Shown here one piece after another: positions 8,974 to 18,025 of a stretch of 24,995 nt of DNA (position 1 is the first letter of the stretch; every line of letters begins with the position of its first letter). A program made the position numbers and the translations under genes. The notes under the pieces were generated by a model that was given only the letters and a program-made list of their open reading frames with translations, was not told where the DNA came from and did no database searches. The stretch is from a virus: the IMG/VR virus record IMGVR_UViG_3300006737_000194, positions 1 through 24,995 of that record; one strand, written 5' to 3'.

Positions 8974-11021
8974 TATTCTTTAGTTTTCTTTTTTCTAGAA
9001 TTATTAGATGTAACAGTGTAATCCGTATTTTCTGAATCATACGTATCGTTACCCATATTACCTATAGTTTTTAAGGCATTCGTTGTTGCTTGGTCAATTA
9101 AATCCCTATTAGGGTTTACGTAATAACTTACATCACTTAAAGCGTCAGAAAGTAAATTAGTACCTATGCCACCAAGTAACTCTCTATTTTGAGCCATAGC
9201 TTGTTGTTTCATTTGCTCTGCAGTCATATCTCTATTTAATTGCATTTGACCAACTCGAGTAGCTAAATTATTAAAACCTTCTATATTTTGTCGTCTTACT
9301 GCCGCATCTTGTGCAGCTAATTGATTTAACCCTTGTATTCTATTTGCATCTACAGCACCTTGCCCTGCTAAAAACATACCTCTTTGACCACCAGAAGCTC
9401 TCAATACATTTTTCATGGCACCAGCATATGCATTGTTTAAATTTTGCATAGCAGCACCTTTTTCTTGTGCAGTCAAACCAGTCTTTGATAGCTGTCTTTG
9501 TTTATTTACCGCTTCTTCTATTAATGGAGATAATTCTGGAACATCTACTTCAGGGTCTCTTAAGGCTTTAGATAAAGACGTAATTCCTGCTGCAGCTTTT
9601 AAACCAGTTAAGGCTTTTTCAGCAGCACGCATTCTTTTTTGTTGTTGTAAGTCTGTAAGTCCACCACCACCATTTTCACCATCTTGACCATTTTTACCAT
9701 CTTGACCTTCTTCTTCAGATAAATAAAGTTTATTTAAGTCCTCTAAGCGTTTGTTATGTCTATCTAAAGCAGCTTGTCTATCTTCATCTGTAACACCTTC
9801 TTTTCTAATTCTATCAATTATAGCTTTTTCTTCTGCTAGTTTTTTTGCTATTTCTGCTTTTTCAACTGAATCTTCTGCTTGTTCTTTCTGAACCTCTAAA
9901 GACTCTGCTTCTTCAGTTTTTCCTGTTGTTCCTTCTGGAATTGCAACAACTTCTATTTCACCAGTATTAGGGTCCGTTACAACTTCTGATAAACCTGTAG
10001 CTGCGGCTGATGCATCTTCTAGTGCAGCCACTTCAGCTGCATTTATAATAGATTTATCACCATCGTTTAAAACCACTAAAGCGGCTTCACTTGGGTTTAC
10101 ATCTGGTATACTACCATTATCAGCGTCTTCTATATACTTAAGCTCTTCTATTGTTAATTCAAAAGGCGACGGACCTGTTGTTAAATCATGTTTTGAATTC
10201 TTTTTAGCTTTAAGCTTTAACCTTATAAGTTTATCTTGATTAGACTCACCATCAGGCGCTACATTTAAATCTGTATCAGCATCAGTCAAATCTGTTTCAT
10301 TCTGTCTTTGATTTTGAGCATCAGACTCACCTCTAATTTCTTTTAGAACATTTAAATTACTGGTTGAGTCATTACTAAACTGCATTTGCTTTAATTGCTC
10401 ATTACTATATTGGTCTTCTGGCTCTCTATATAAGTTAAGTCTTTTTAACCAACCTTGACCGTGTTTTGGTACAGTCCCTGAACCCATGTAAGATTTTTCT
10501 CTTCTGTTACTGTAAGCCGTGTTTACAGCCTCAGCACCTTTTTCATCTATAGCTTTATTTAAAGCAGTAATAGCTTTTTTATTGGTACCAAAATCTGTTG
10601 CACCATCTACATCATAACCTAACTCATTTAAAACATCTGCTAATGTATAATGAGTACCTTTACCCCCTAAAGTGTACTCTTGATTAATCATTGCATCGTA
10701 TATGTTCGCTGCAACTCTATCATCTTTTATTTTATCTAAATTGTACGTATTCCAGTATTGGTCTTTAAAAGATTTTTTTACATCATCTTTATTAACTTTT
10801 TCAAACTCTTTTTTTAGTGCGTCAAATTCTTTTTGAGTGGTTGGTTTTGTCTTTTTAGAATAACCAAGCCAATTTATAAATGTTTGACCATATCTTGTGG
10901 CAACAAAATTGTTTTTACCAGCTACTTCATAAAAATTACCCGTGTCACCTCTATCTGTAGAGATTTCACCTTCGTTTCCTTCGCTTAATTTATAAGCTTT
11001 ATCCCATGATGTTTCAGCCAT
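8973..11021 (-). CDS. Virion protein with N-terminal GH108-like lysozyme domain
   Basis: A 682-residue protein. The N-terminal ~170 residues resemble the GH108 (zliS-type) N-acetylmuramidase family: W6-D-K-A-Y, then NEGE with E17 in the place of the catalytic Glu of the EGG motif, D23-R-G-D-T-G as the D..G..T stretch, RYGQTF where the family has GIT, and later RVAANIYDAMINQE and a final R-R-x-x-Y-M-G. Residues 240-430 are acidic and helical. A short collagen-like tract GQDGKNGQDGENGGGG (439-454) follows. The last 230 residues are an Ala/Gln/Asn-rich helical region like those of ejected internal virion proteins. The likely role is local peptidoglycan degradation during DNA entry rather than host lysis, because the domain is fused to a structural part and sits among tail genes. 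It starts 2 bp after the previous gene's TAG stop. The catalytic E17 assignment is by motif, not proven. Confidence 0.8.
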   Translation of the reverse strand: MAETSWDKAYKLSEGNEGEISTDRGDTGNFYEVAGKNNFVATRYGQTFINWLGYSKKTKPTTQKEFDALKKEFEKVNKDDVKKSFKDQYWNTYNLDKIKDDRVAANIYDAMINQEYTLGGKGTHYTLADVLNELGYDVDGATDFGTNKKAITALNKAIDEKGAEAVNTAYSNRREKSYMGSGTVPKHGQGWLKRLNLYREPEDQYSNEQLKQMQFSNDSTSNLNVLKEIRGESDAQNQRQNETDLTDADTDLNVAPDGESNQDKLIRLKLKAKKNSKHDLTTGPSPFELTIEELKYIEDADNGSIPDVNPSEAALVVLNDGDKSIINAAEVAALEDASAAATGLSEVVTDPNTGEIEVVAIPEGTTGKTEEAESLEVQKEQAEDSVEKAEIAKKLAEEKAIIDRIRKEGVTDEDRQAALDRHNKRLEDLNKLYLSEEEGQDGKNGQDGENGGGGLTDLQQQKRMRAAEKALTGLKAAAGITSLSKALRDPEVDVPELSPLIEEAVNKQRQLSKTGLTAQEKGAAMQNLNNAYAGAMKNVLRASGGQRGMFLAGQGAVDANRIQGLNQLAAQDAAVRRQNIEGFNNLATRVGQMQLNRDMTAEQMKQQAMAQNRELLGGIGTNLLSDALSDVSYYVNPNRDLIDQATTNALKTIGNMGNDTYDSENTDYTVTSNNSRKKKTKE
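9660..9707 (-). other. Collagen-like Gly-X-Y linker in the lysozyme-domain protein
   Basis: Residues 439-454 of the 682-residue protein read GQDGKNGQDGENGGGG, about five Gly-X-Y triplets with one repeated unit (GQDG). It separates the acidic helical middle from the Ala/Gln-rich C-terminal part. It is too short for a stable collagen triple helix alone; a flexible hinge or a short trimerising segment are both possible. Confidence 0.6.
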
Positions 11022-11023
11022 AA

Positions 11024-12196
11024 CTATTTATGTTTCCAAGTTTTCATTTCTCTATTAACAAACTCTCCAACCTCATCAAATCTACCGCCTCTTAATAGCT
11101 TTTTAATATTATCCATTGCTGGTTTATCAAACACACCTTCACCACCTGTTAGCTCCATACCTGTATGGTTACCATTTTTATCTACTACAGCCAAAGGGTT
11201 AGTTGTGTGATTATATGCGCCTTGTGTCATACCACCAACACTATATTGTCTAACACTTCCATCTTTTGTGTGAAAGTCTACTTTCTTTAAACCTTCTTCA
11301 TCTAAATCCCATTTTTTCATAAACCATTTTTTCATATCAGCACCTCTACGAGAATAATCTATACCAATATTAGTTTGGTCTTGTCGTGCTGATATATTAG
11401 GCGTATAATTATATGATTCTATTTTTTTTATAGCAGCCTGTAAAACTTCAGGCTTCATTTTTTCTTTTGGTTTTTGCATGCTTGGTGGTAAACTTCCATA
11501 TTTATTAATAAGACTATCTTGATAGTTTTCACCATACATATCTATAAAATGATTTTTAGCTTCATTGTCTCTAAAATCTTTTACAGCATCATTAACTGAA
11601 TCACGTATTGTACTATCTAGTTTATCTTGAGGAGAAGTTATTTTACCACCATCTTTGTACCCAGCATAATCTTCCGATTTAATTTTTTGAAACTCACTTA
11701 AGTTTTCTTCTCGCTCTGCCTTTTGTTCAGCCTTCTTTTTTTCTTTTTGATATTTTTTCTTTTTAACAATACCAACCCCTAATCCTACAGCTGTTCCAAT
11801 AGCAGCACCGACAGGTCCAGCTTGAGCACCCATAGCTGTGTACTTAAGGGTTTCTTGAGCAATATCTGCGTTTCCATATCCAGGGTCTTTATCAAAAGCT
11901 CCTATAAGTTGACTTGCAGCACCTGCACCCATACTTGTAATACTACCCATTGCTTCGTTTTCCCAACTTGTTCCTTTTCTTAAAGTTGACATGTCATCTC
12001 TTGTAGGAGCTACAGAATTAGGGTCATTAGGGTCATACTCTTTCATCATATCTGCGTAGTTGCCCTGAAAAAAAGTTGGGTCTTCTCCTAGTGCAGAGAA
12101 AATACCACCATCAACATATTTTTTAGTTACACCTCCACCAAAGTATAACTCGTTAGCTAAAGCTTTTTCTTGCTCTAAAGTTAAATTTTTAATCAT
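11024..12196 (-). CDS. Putative internal virion / ejection protein with Gly/Ala-rich hydrophobic segment
   Basis: A 390-residue protein. Around residues 125-150 there is a Gly/Ala-rich hydrophobic segment (GAQAGPVGAAIGTAVGLGVG) followed directly by a run of basic residues (KKKKYQKEKKKAEQKAERE). That is a membrane-insertion-like pattern common in phage ejection proteins. The motifs YKDGGKI and ELTGGEGVFDKPAMDNI near the C-terminus are of a kind I associate with Bacteroidota phage virion proteins, but I cannot give a verified family. Its ATG overlaps the stop of the upstream 1595-residue tail gene by 4 bp (ATGA), implying translational coupling, and it ends in TAG. Its location after the tail gene and before the lysozyme and polymerase genes suggests it is carried in the virion and enters the cell with the DNA. 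That function is inference. Confidence 0.75.
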   Translation of the reverse strand: MIKNLTLEQEKALANELYFGGGVTKKYVDGGIFSALGEDPTFFQGNYADMMKEYDPNDPNSVAPTRDDMSTLRKGTSWENEAMGSITSMGAGAASQLIGAFDKDPGYGNADIAQETLKYTAMGAQAGPVGAAIGTAVGLGVGIVKKKKYQKEKKKAEQKAEREENLSEFQKIKSEDYAGYKDGGKITSPQDKLDSTIRDSVNDAVKDFRDNEAKNHFIDMYGENYQDSLINKYGSLPPSMQKPKEKMKPEVLQAAIKKIESYNYTPNISARQDQTNIGIDYSRRGADMKKWFMKKWDLDEEGLKKVDFHTKDGSVRQYSVGGMTQGAYNHTTNPLAVVDKNGNHTGMELTGGEGVFDKPAMDNIKKLLRGGRFDEVGEFVNREMKTWKHK

Positions 12197-15100
12197 GTTG
12201 TAATTCTATTATGTATTAAAGCACCAAATAACTCTATTTTACCTGAATCACTACTTTGAATTGAAATACTTAAATGCTGACCAGTAGCTTTACCCGTTCC
12301 GTCTGTACTTGTTATTGGTATTATGTGCTTTCCATTTACCATTTTTTCTCCTGTTCCTGTCGAAATTATAGCAGTATTGCTTACTGAATCTCTGAAGATA
12401 AAATTAGTGAATTTTTTTGAGTTTTCATTTCCAGATAAATACAACACTAATTTATCAAAATGCTTTGATTGATATATGTTTTCATTACATACAAATGTTA
12501 AATTTATTGAGTGATTATTTTCACTTCCATAAAACATTTTAAAATTAGAATTACTATTTTCTTGATATATTTTAGAAGCATCAATTGTATTTGCACCAGC
12601 ACTTCTTCCAACAGTATATAATTCTCCTGGTAAATTAAAAGCTAAAGCTATTGGGTCTTGTTTTTGCGTAACCATTATATCGTTTAACTCACTGTAAACT
12701 AAATGTAATGAGCCAAAGAAATTATTCTGGGTTGTTACACATAAACCTACTTCATCTAAAATTTTATTATAATATAAGCAAACACCGCCTTTTGAGTAAT
12801 CCAAAGGACTATCAAATACTGGTGCGCTTTTTAATTGATGTAATAAAACTGAATTTTGTGTAGTTAAACCTAAGTCTTGAACAAGTATACCTTGACCATA
12901 AGATAGCTTGCAAAAAGCAGACATGTTTTTATCAAACCAATAAGCTGCTGTATTTGTAACTATTGTGTTATTAAAGTGTTGACTACCGTATGTTGTATCT
13001 ATATAGTCGCTTCTTTCAATTACTTGACCAGTACCTGTAGCAATCATTACTGCGGCTGCATCAGTATTATCAACAACCACCCTCGGGTTAATAGTTAATT
13101 TAGCAACACCAGATTGCTGTAGTGCAAATAAATCACCTCTTAAATTAAATAAATTATATATTGGACCTTTACCAGTTTCTAATTCATGTATCTCACTTGC
13201 GTCCCATGTAGTATAAGCGTCAAAAAGATTTCCTGCTAATTTTAAATTAGAAGCAGCAATTAAATTACTATAAGTATTTACATCCTTAAAGTTTGCTGGT
13301 TTTTGAACATAAGTTTTAGAAGTGTTTTGGCATCCATAAGTTTCATTTATAAGATTGTCATCATATATAGTATATTCCATATCATCAGATGAACCTAAAA
13401 AAACTCCATCTCGAAGGTCTAAATTTATAGAAGATTCAACTGGGTATACAATACCCATAGCAGGATATGCAGCAGTACCAGAACCGCTACCACTTGAGTG
13501 TGCTACTTTCTTTTTAGCATACATATTTATAAACGTATCACCACCAAAAACAGAATCAAAATTTGAGCTTTGTGGGTTAAAGTTTACATGGCCTGTGTTT
13601 ATATATTGATTATTTTCAAAAGCAGCTTCTGAATTACCACCGTATTGACTACCCTCTACATTCCTTACAAATTGAACATACAACTTTTGAGCATAAAGTT
13701 TTAGATTAGGACTGTTACCATCAAAATTAAGTATAAAAGGATTTTCTAATTCACTTCCAGTACCACACTCAAAGTCTTCTGGTAATAAATCTGCAGCACT
13801 TTCGTTAGCTGTACCCTCTAATGATAAAAACATAGTTGGAGCACCCCAAAGATTATTGTGATGACCTGCACCATCACCAACATCCCATTTCTCATCTGAA
13901 GGTGTGTCGCTTGCATATCTTAATTGGTCATCACCACCATTCCAAGCAAGCCTGATTTTATTTTTAAAATTTTTATGTATAGAACCAGAATAACTTCTAT
14001 CTCTACGAGAATTTCTTAAATCACTAACTGTCCCTCCTTCTGCTACGGTTTCTGCGTGATATATAGGAAATACTTTATTAGAAGTTGCTACATCTCTAAC
14101 GCAATAAGTACTTTGAAAATATTGACTATATATTGGATATGTAGAAAATTGAAAAGTCTCTTTGTTATCCGTAGCCGCATTTGGGTCAAATCTTCCTGCT
14201 AAAAAATAAGGTTGATTAGTAGTAGTCCCATTATAATGAGCGTATTGTTTTATGTTATTTAAAGGATGAGAGTCATTTGGGTCTATATTTTCAAATTCTA
14301 CGAAATCTTCATTATAATGAGAATAAGTACCATCTAACCTTGCAACTACTTTTATTTTATCACCAGTCCTTTTATTATAAACAAATTTACCAAAATATGG
14401 TTCAGGAGTGTCACAAGTAAAATTTGTGACATGAAAAGATTGGTGTGATTGAAATGGAGTAAAATTAGTTACACTAGAAGGTCCGTTCAGATGCCTCATA
14501 GAACCTGATGAGGAATTATTTGCATGAATCTGGTTTTGATTTATTACACCACTTGCTAAAATTCTTTTATCGTTTTCACCCCTTTTAACTCTAACAATAG
14601 CATACCCACTTATTTTACTTCTAACATCTTCAGATAATTTAACATGAAATTGAGGATATATTGCATATCCAGAAACAGAACTTAATGGTTTATCAAAAAA
14701 TAAAGTCATTCCTGCGCCAGGACTACCAGCAGTTGTATTTTGAGAAATTGTAATAGTGTTCGCAGTAACAGTAGTTATATACGAGCCTTTTGGTATTCCG
14801 CTAGTATCAATAGACCCTGTTACCAATTCACCAACAACATGGAGGTTTCCCTCACCTGTTTTGGTTAAAACATTACTTCCACTTGAATAAGTCCATCCAG
14901 AGCTTATTCCTGGAGTAGAACCACAATATTGAAAAGTTTTTACTCCATCTGAATTTGTTACTATTCTGGTACCTGACGAATTATGACTTTCAAATTTCAT
15001 TTCATTGTCAGGCATTCGAACATCACCTATTGGACTAACAAATGTTGGGTTACCTGATTTATCATAAAACAAAATACCAAAACGATATACTTCACCTCTT

Positions 15101-16980
15101 TGGTATCCTACATAATCTTTTGCAAAAATTGGATTTTTATAATTATTATATCCACCATTAAATGTTTTATCTAAATACCCATAAAGAGGAACATCATTAA
15201 GTGCACTATGCGCTTTGTCATTATTGCTTCCAGTTCTTGCACACCTTCCATTTCTAAAGTAATCAACTTCAGATAAATCAAGTTCTTTAACATTAAATGT
15301 TACTCTAACTCCATTATCTATATTTTCAAAATCTGGTGTTTCAGCGCCAGGAACTTTTGTTTGGTGAGTTGTATTTATCCAAGCATATTGATTTTGTTCA
15401 TAAAAACTATCTTTATACAAGTCTTCATTTATATAATTATCATATGTTTCTGCTGAGCCGAATCCGTCGGTTCCAAATCTGTAAGATTTAACTCTAAAAT
15501 CTACATCTATACTTTGTGCATTATTTGTTAAATTAGAAGCAAATAATCTGTTATTTTTAATAGCTAAATCTTTACAAGTATCCCAACTAACATTATTTCT
15601 TAATAAATCTCCTATAGATATACCAACAGTAGTTTCGTTACCATTATGAGTGTATGTAAAAGACGAACCCGATATAGAAGCTTCTGTTATTATATTAGCC
15701 TCTATAGCTCCTTCAGAAGAAGTGTATCTTATATTTATAACCTGAATAGAAGTATAAGACTCGTCTATGTTATTTATAGTTAAAGTAACTGAATTTGCTG
15801 AATTTTCCGATAAAGGTCCTCCAGTTAATTTATGATATTCAGTATCTAATGTTGTTTTTGCTACATGTACAGGATTAGTTATCTGTGAAGTTCTAGATGT
15901 TTTACCATCTTGTGTAATTAACCTATAACAATACGAATGAGAGCCACACAAAACTATACCACCAGGAATTACTGAATTAACAATAGGGGCTTTTAATTCT
16001 GCAGATTTAAAAACATTTAAGTCCTCTGCAGTAATACCTACATAATATCCTGGGTCCTCTTTAAGGTTTATTGTTCTTAATGGATTAACACCGTCCGTCC
16101 AATATATTCTATGAAAATGTTCATTTTCTTCTGAAACCTCTATTCTCAATGAAGTTTTTGACGACAAACCTAAATCAGTTTGTAATATTACTTCTTGAGT
16201 AAACAGCTGACCATTTTCTAATGGTGTAATTTTCCAAATAATATCTTGCTCTCCTGATGTAGTAGATTTTGCTATAACAGCAACATAGTCTGAAAAATTA
16301 GCTACCCCAACAACTTCTTGAGTTAAAGATGATAAAATTTGTGACGACTTACCGTTACCATCTGTTAATGATATGAACTGTGGGTTATCCTCGGTTAACA
16401 TATATTGAATCTCAAAACCGAGAGTCATTGATACGTTTGTTTTGTTTATATGTGTAATATTAATACCATTATCAGTAACCGCAAAACTTACACCAAGAGT
16501 TAATTTTTCTGCTACTTCTGGAATATCCATAGCCTTTGCACAAGCTAAGTACAAATAATTTTTATAATGAGCACCCATACTCAAAACAAAGTTATTGTAA
16601 CCTACATTAGAATTTGTCGCAGAATCAAAACCTATATGTACAACTTGTGTTGTAAAACCAGTTCCTGATATTGTTAATCTAGCCCCCATAATAGCAGACT
16701 GACTATAACCTACAACGTTTCCATCCAAATCTTCAGTTGTTTGTATAGTGGAATTTGCTGTTAAACTTGTTATGTTGATAAGATGTCTAGAGCAACTAAA
16801 TTCTAAAGTCGTAAATTCAGTATTACCTTGTGCATTTTTTAAAACAAAGGCATTGTCTTCTCTTGTAAATATTCTACCGTTTGTTAAAAGTTTATATGCG
16901 TCATTTGGTAATAAATTATTATCCAAATCAGACTGCATACCTTTTATAAAATTATTGGGTTTTTTAGCTGGTTTCGACAT
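12193..16980 (-). CDS. Large tail protein, P22 gp10-like 'stabilization' / crAss muzzle type
   Basis: A 1595-residue, beta-rich, Gly/Asn/Ser/Thr-rich protein. The N-terminus (NNFIKGMQSDLDNNLLPNDA, then YKLLTNGRIFT) is the pattern seen at the start of the large tail proteins called tail stabilization protein (P22 gp10-like) in crAss-like phages and muzzle in the crAss001 virion structure. Its size, by far the largest tail gene, and its place directly after the tail tubular gene fit that role: it would form the distal part of the short tail. Residues about 705-763 look like a separate small beta module (finding listed). There are no enzyme motifs, signal peptide or membrane segment. It starts 3 bp after the stop of the tail tubular gene and ends in TGA overlapping the next start. 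Confidence is good for a tail structural role, lower for the exact family. Confidence 0.8.
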   Translation of the reverse strand: MSKPAKKPNNFIKGMQSDLDNNLLPNDAYKLLTNGRIFTREDNAFVLKNAQGNTEFTTLEFSCSRHLINITSLTANSTIQTTEDLDGNVVGYSQSAIMGARLTISGTGFTTQVVHIGFDSATNSNVGYNNFVLSMGAHYKNYLYLACAKAMDIPEVAEKLTLGVSFAVTDNGINITHINKTNVSMTLGFEIQYMLTEDNPQFISLTDGNGKSSQILSSLTQEVVGVANFSDYVAVIAKSTTSGEQDIIWKITPLENGQLFTQEVILQTDLGLSSKTSLRIEVSEENEHFHRIYWTDGVNPLRTINLKEDPGYYVGITAEDLNVFKSAELKAPIVNSVIPGGIVLCGSHSYCYRLITQDGKTSRTSQITNPVHVAKTTLDTEYHKLTGGPLSENSANSVTLTINNIDESYTSIQVINIRYTSSEGAIEANIITEASISGSSFTYTHNGNETTVGISIGDLLRNNVSWDTCKDLAIKNNRLFASNLTNNAQSIDVDFRVKSYRFGTDGFGSAETYDNYINEDLYKDSFYEQNQYAWINTTHQTKVPGAETPDFENIDNGVRVTFNVKELDLSEVDYFRNGRCARTGSNNDKAHSALNDVPLYGYLDKTFNGGYNNYKNPIFAKDYVGYQRGEVYRFGILFYDKSGNPTFVSPIGDVRMPDNEMKFESHNSSGTRIVTNSDGVKTFQYCGSTPGISSGWTYSSGSNVLTKTGEGNLHVVGELVTGSIDTSGIPKGSYITTVTANTITISQNTTAGSPGAGMTLFFDKPLSSVSGYAIYPQFHVKLSEDVRSKISGYAIVRVKRGENDKRILASGVINQNQIHANNSSSGSMRHLNGPSSVTNFTPFQSHQSFHVTNFTCDTPEPYFGKFVYNKRTGDKIKVVARLDGTYSHYNEDFVEFENIDPNDSHPLNNIKQYAHYNGTTTNQPYFLAGRFDPNAATDNKETFQFSTYPIYSQYFQSTYCVRDVATSNKVFPIYHAETVAEGGTVSDLRNSRRDRSYSGSIHKNFKNKIRLAWNGGDDQLRYASDTPSDEKWDVGDGAGHHNNLWGAPTMFLSLEGTANESAADLLPEDFECGTGSELENPFILNFDGNSPNLKLYAQKLYVQFVRNVEGSQYGGNSEAAFENNQYINTGHVNFNPQSSNFDSVFGGDTFINMYAKKKVAHSSGSGSGTAAYPAMGIVYPVESSINLDLRDGVFLGSSDDMEYTIYDDNLINETYGCQNTSKTYVQKPANFKDVNTYSNLIAASNLKLAGNLFDAYTTWDASEIHELETGKGPIYNLFNLRGDLFALQQSGVAKLTINPRVVVDNTDAAAVMIATGTGQVIERSDYIDTTYGSQHFNNTIVTNTAAYWFDKNMSAFCKLSYGQGILVQDLGLTTQNSVLLHQLKSAPVFDSPLDYSKGGVCLYYNKILDEVGLCVTTQNNFFGSLHLVYSELNDIMVTQKQDPIALAFNLPGELYTVGRSAGANTIDASKIYQENSNSNFKMFYGSENNHSINLTFVCNENIYQSKHFDKLVLYLSGNENSKKFTNFIFRDSVSNTAIISTGTGEKMVNGKHIIPITSTDGTGKATGQHLSISIQSSDSGKIELFGALIHNRITT

Positions 16981-16982
16981 CC

Positions 16983-17582
16983 TTAAAATATTTTACGTGT
17001 ATCGTCTTTGTAAGCTCTTAATGAATTCCAATATTTGCTAATGTTTCGCCATTGCTGTTTTGTAGGCATATTATCTTTACCTCTCGCTTGAGCGCACTGC
17101 ATAGACCATTCTCTTTTAAGGTCTTGGTAAACGTAGCGTGGCAGTTTTTGATTGTAATACTCTCTACCTTTATATTTATACATGATATAAGCCGCTATCG
17201 CATCTTCATGGTCTGCTGATATTGTTGGATAACCTTCATTATCTGTTGATATAGCCTCATAGTGAAATTTAATTACAGTACCGTCAACTAAATCTATGTG
17301 AAGGTATCCACCAGAAGCGTAACAATTAGTTGTGTCATACCCACCATCTTCAGCTAATATTTCTATTGTATTCAAATGGTCTGTTGGTAATAAAACTTTT
17401 TTACCAGACACAGTTAAGTCAGCTATTTTTTTATCAAATGTTACATATGAGCCTATTTTTTTTTCAGCCTCAAAAGCCCATTCAACAAAATTATGGAACT
17501 CTCTTGCCGCATCTTGTATACCTAAGTTTCTTATTACTGCAGAAACTACTTGCTTAACACTTATTTTAGGGCTTCCTTTCAT
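16983..17582 (-). CDS. Tail tubular / head-tail adaptor protein (P22 gp4-like or T7 gp11-like)
   Basis: A 199-residue protein. The N-terminal helical part (VVSAVIRNLGIQD, then FVEWAFEAEKKIGSY) is the typical opening of podophage tail tubular/adaptor proteins, where helices dock on the portal-side ring. A beta-rich middle follows (VSGKKVLLPTDHLNTIEILA, residues about 58-80), then a helical C-terminus rich in Tyr, Arg and Lys. It lies directly before the giant tail gene, the position of the tail tubular (P22 gp4-like) or hub protein in crAss-like phages. The gap to the upstream 146-residue gene is 2 bp. The family call rests on pattern and gene order only. Confidence 0.75.
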   Translation of the reverse strand: MKGSPKISVKQVVSAVIRNLGIQDAAREFHNFVEWAFEAEKKIGSYVTFDKKIADLTVSGKKVLLPTDHLNTIEILAEDGGYDTTNCYASGGYLHIDLVDGTVIKFHYEAISTDNEGYPTISADHEDAIAAYIMYKYKGREYYNQKLPRYVYQDLKREWSMQCAQARGKDNMPTKQQWRNISKYWNSLRAYKDDTRKIF

Positions 17583-17584
17583 GT

Positions 17585-18025
17585 TTATTTTTTTATAGCC
17601 TCTTTAAATCTTGATAAAGGCAGTATTTTGTGTTTACTAAATTTAAAAGGCCTATCCCACATAACCTTTGTATATTCATCATCTAAGATAGGTACTTTAT
17701 ATAAAACTATTTTCCCTTGCTTTTTTGATTCTACATGGTCTATTCTTACGTGAAAAGGTCTTTTGTGTGGTAATCTTTTTAAATACACCTGCCCCATTTT
17801 AAAAGGCATTTTAAAGACTTCTTGTTCTTTAGTAATGATATTTACCATCTCCTCTAAGAAAGACTCCATAATAGCGTAATACTCACTATAAGAAATCATT
17901 CTATCACCCTTCTCTGTCTTTACTCTTATTCCCGCTTTTAAAGTGTTGTATATATCTTTCATTGATACATACTTATTCTTGTATTTCTTATTGTGGCTCC
18001 TGCTTGCCTTTTGCCGTATTTTCAT
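17585..18025 (-). CDS. Small basic protein of unknown function in the tail-gene cluster
   Basis: A 146-residue, strongly basic protein that I do not recognise. Residues 1-20 are Lys/Arg-rich (KIRQKASRSHNKKYKNKY). The middle is a helical segment (about 45-70, YSEYYAIMESFLEEMVNIIT), and the rest is beta-type with conserved-looking aromatics and basic residues (PFKMGQVYLKRLPHKRPFHV and a WDRPFKFSKHK stretch). It overlaps the upstream gene by 38 bp if the ATG at 18025 is used. A second in-frame ATG at 17962 (residue 22) would remove the overlap and the basic leader, so the start is uncertain. It could be a nucleic-acid-binding or tail assembly factor; nothing in the sequence decides this. Confidence 0.7.
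   Translation of the reverse strand: MKIRQKASRSHNKKYKNKYVSMKDIYNTLKAGIRVKTEKGDRMISYSEYYAIMESFLEEMVNIITKEQEVFKMPFKMGQVYLKRLPHKRPFHVRIDHVESKKQGKIVLYKVPILDDEYTKVMWDRPFKFSKHKILPLSRFKEAIKK

Noticed and set aside
7231-12195. TAG or TGA recoded as an amino acid
   Set aside because: At 7231, 11024 and 12193 these codons end genes, and the next gene starts within a few bases in a different frame, so read-through would not extend any sensible protein.
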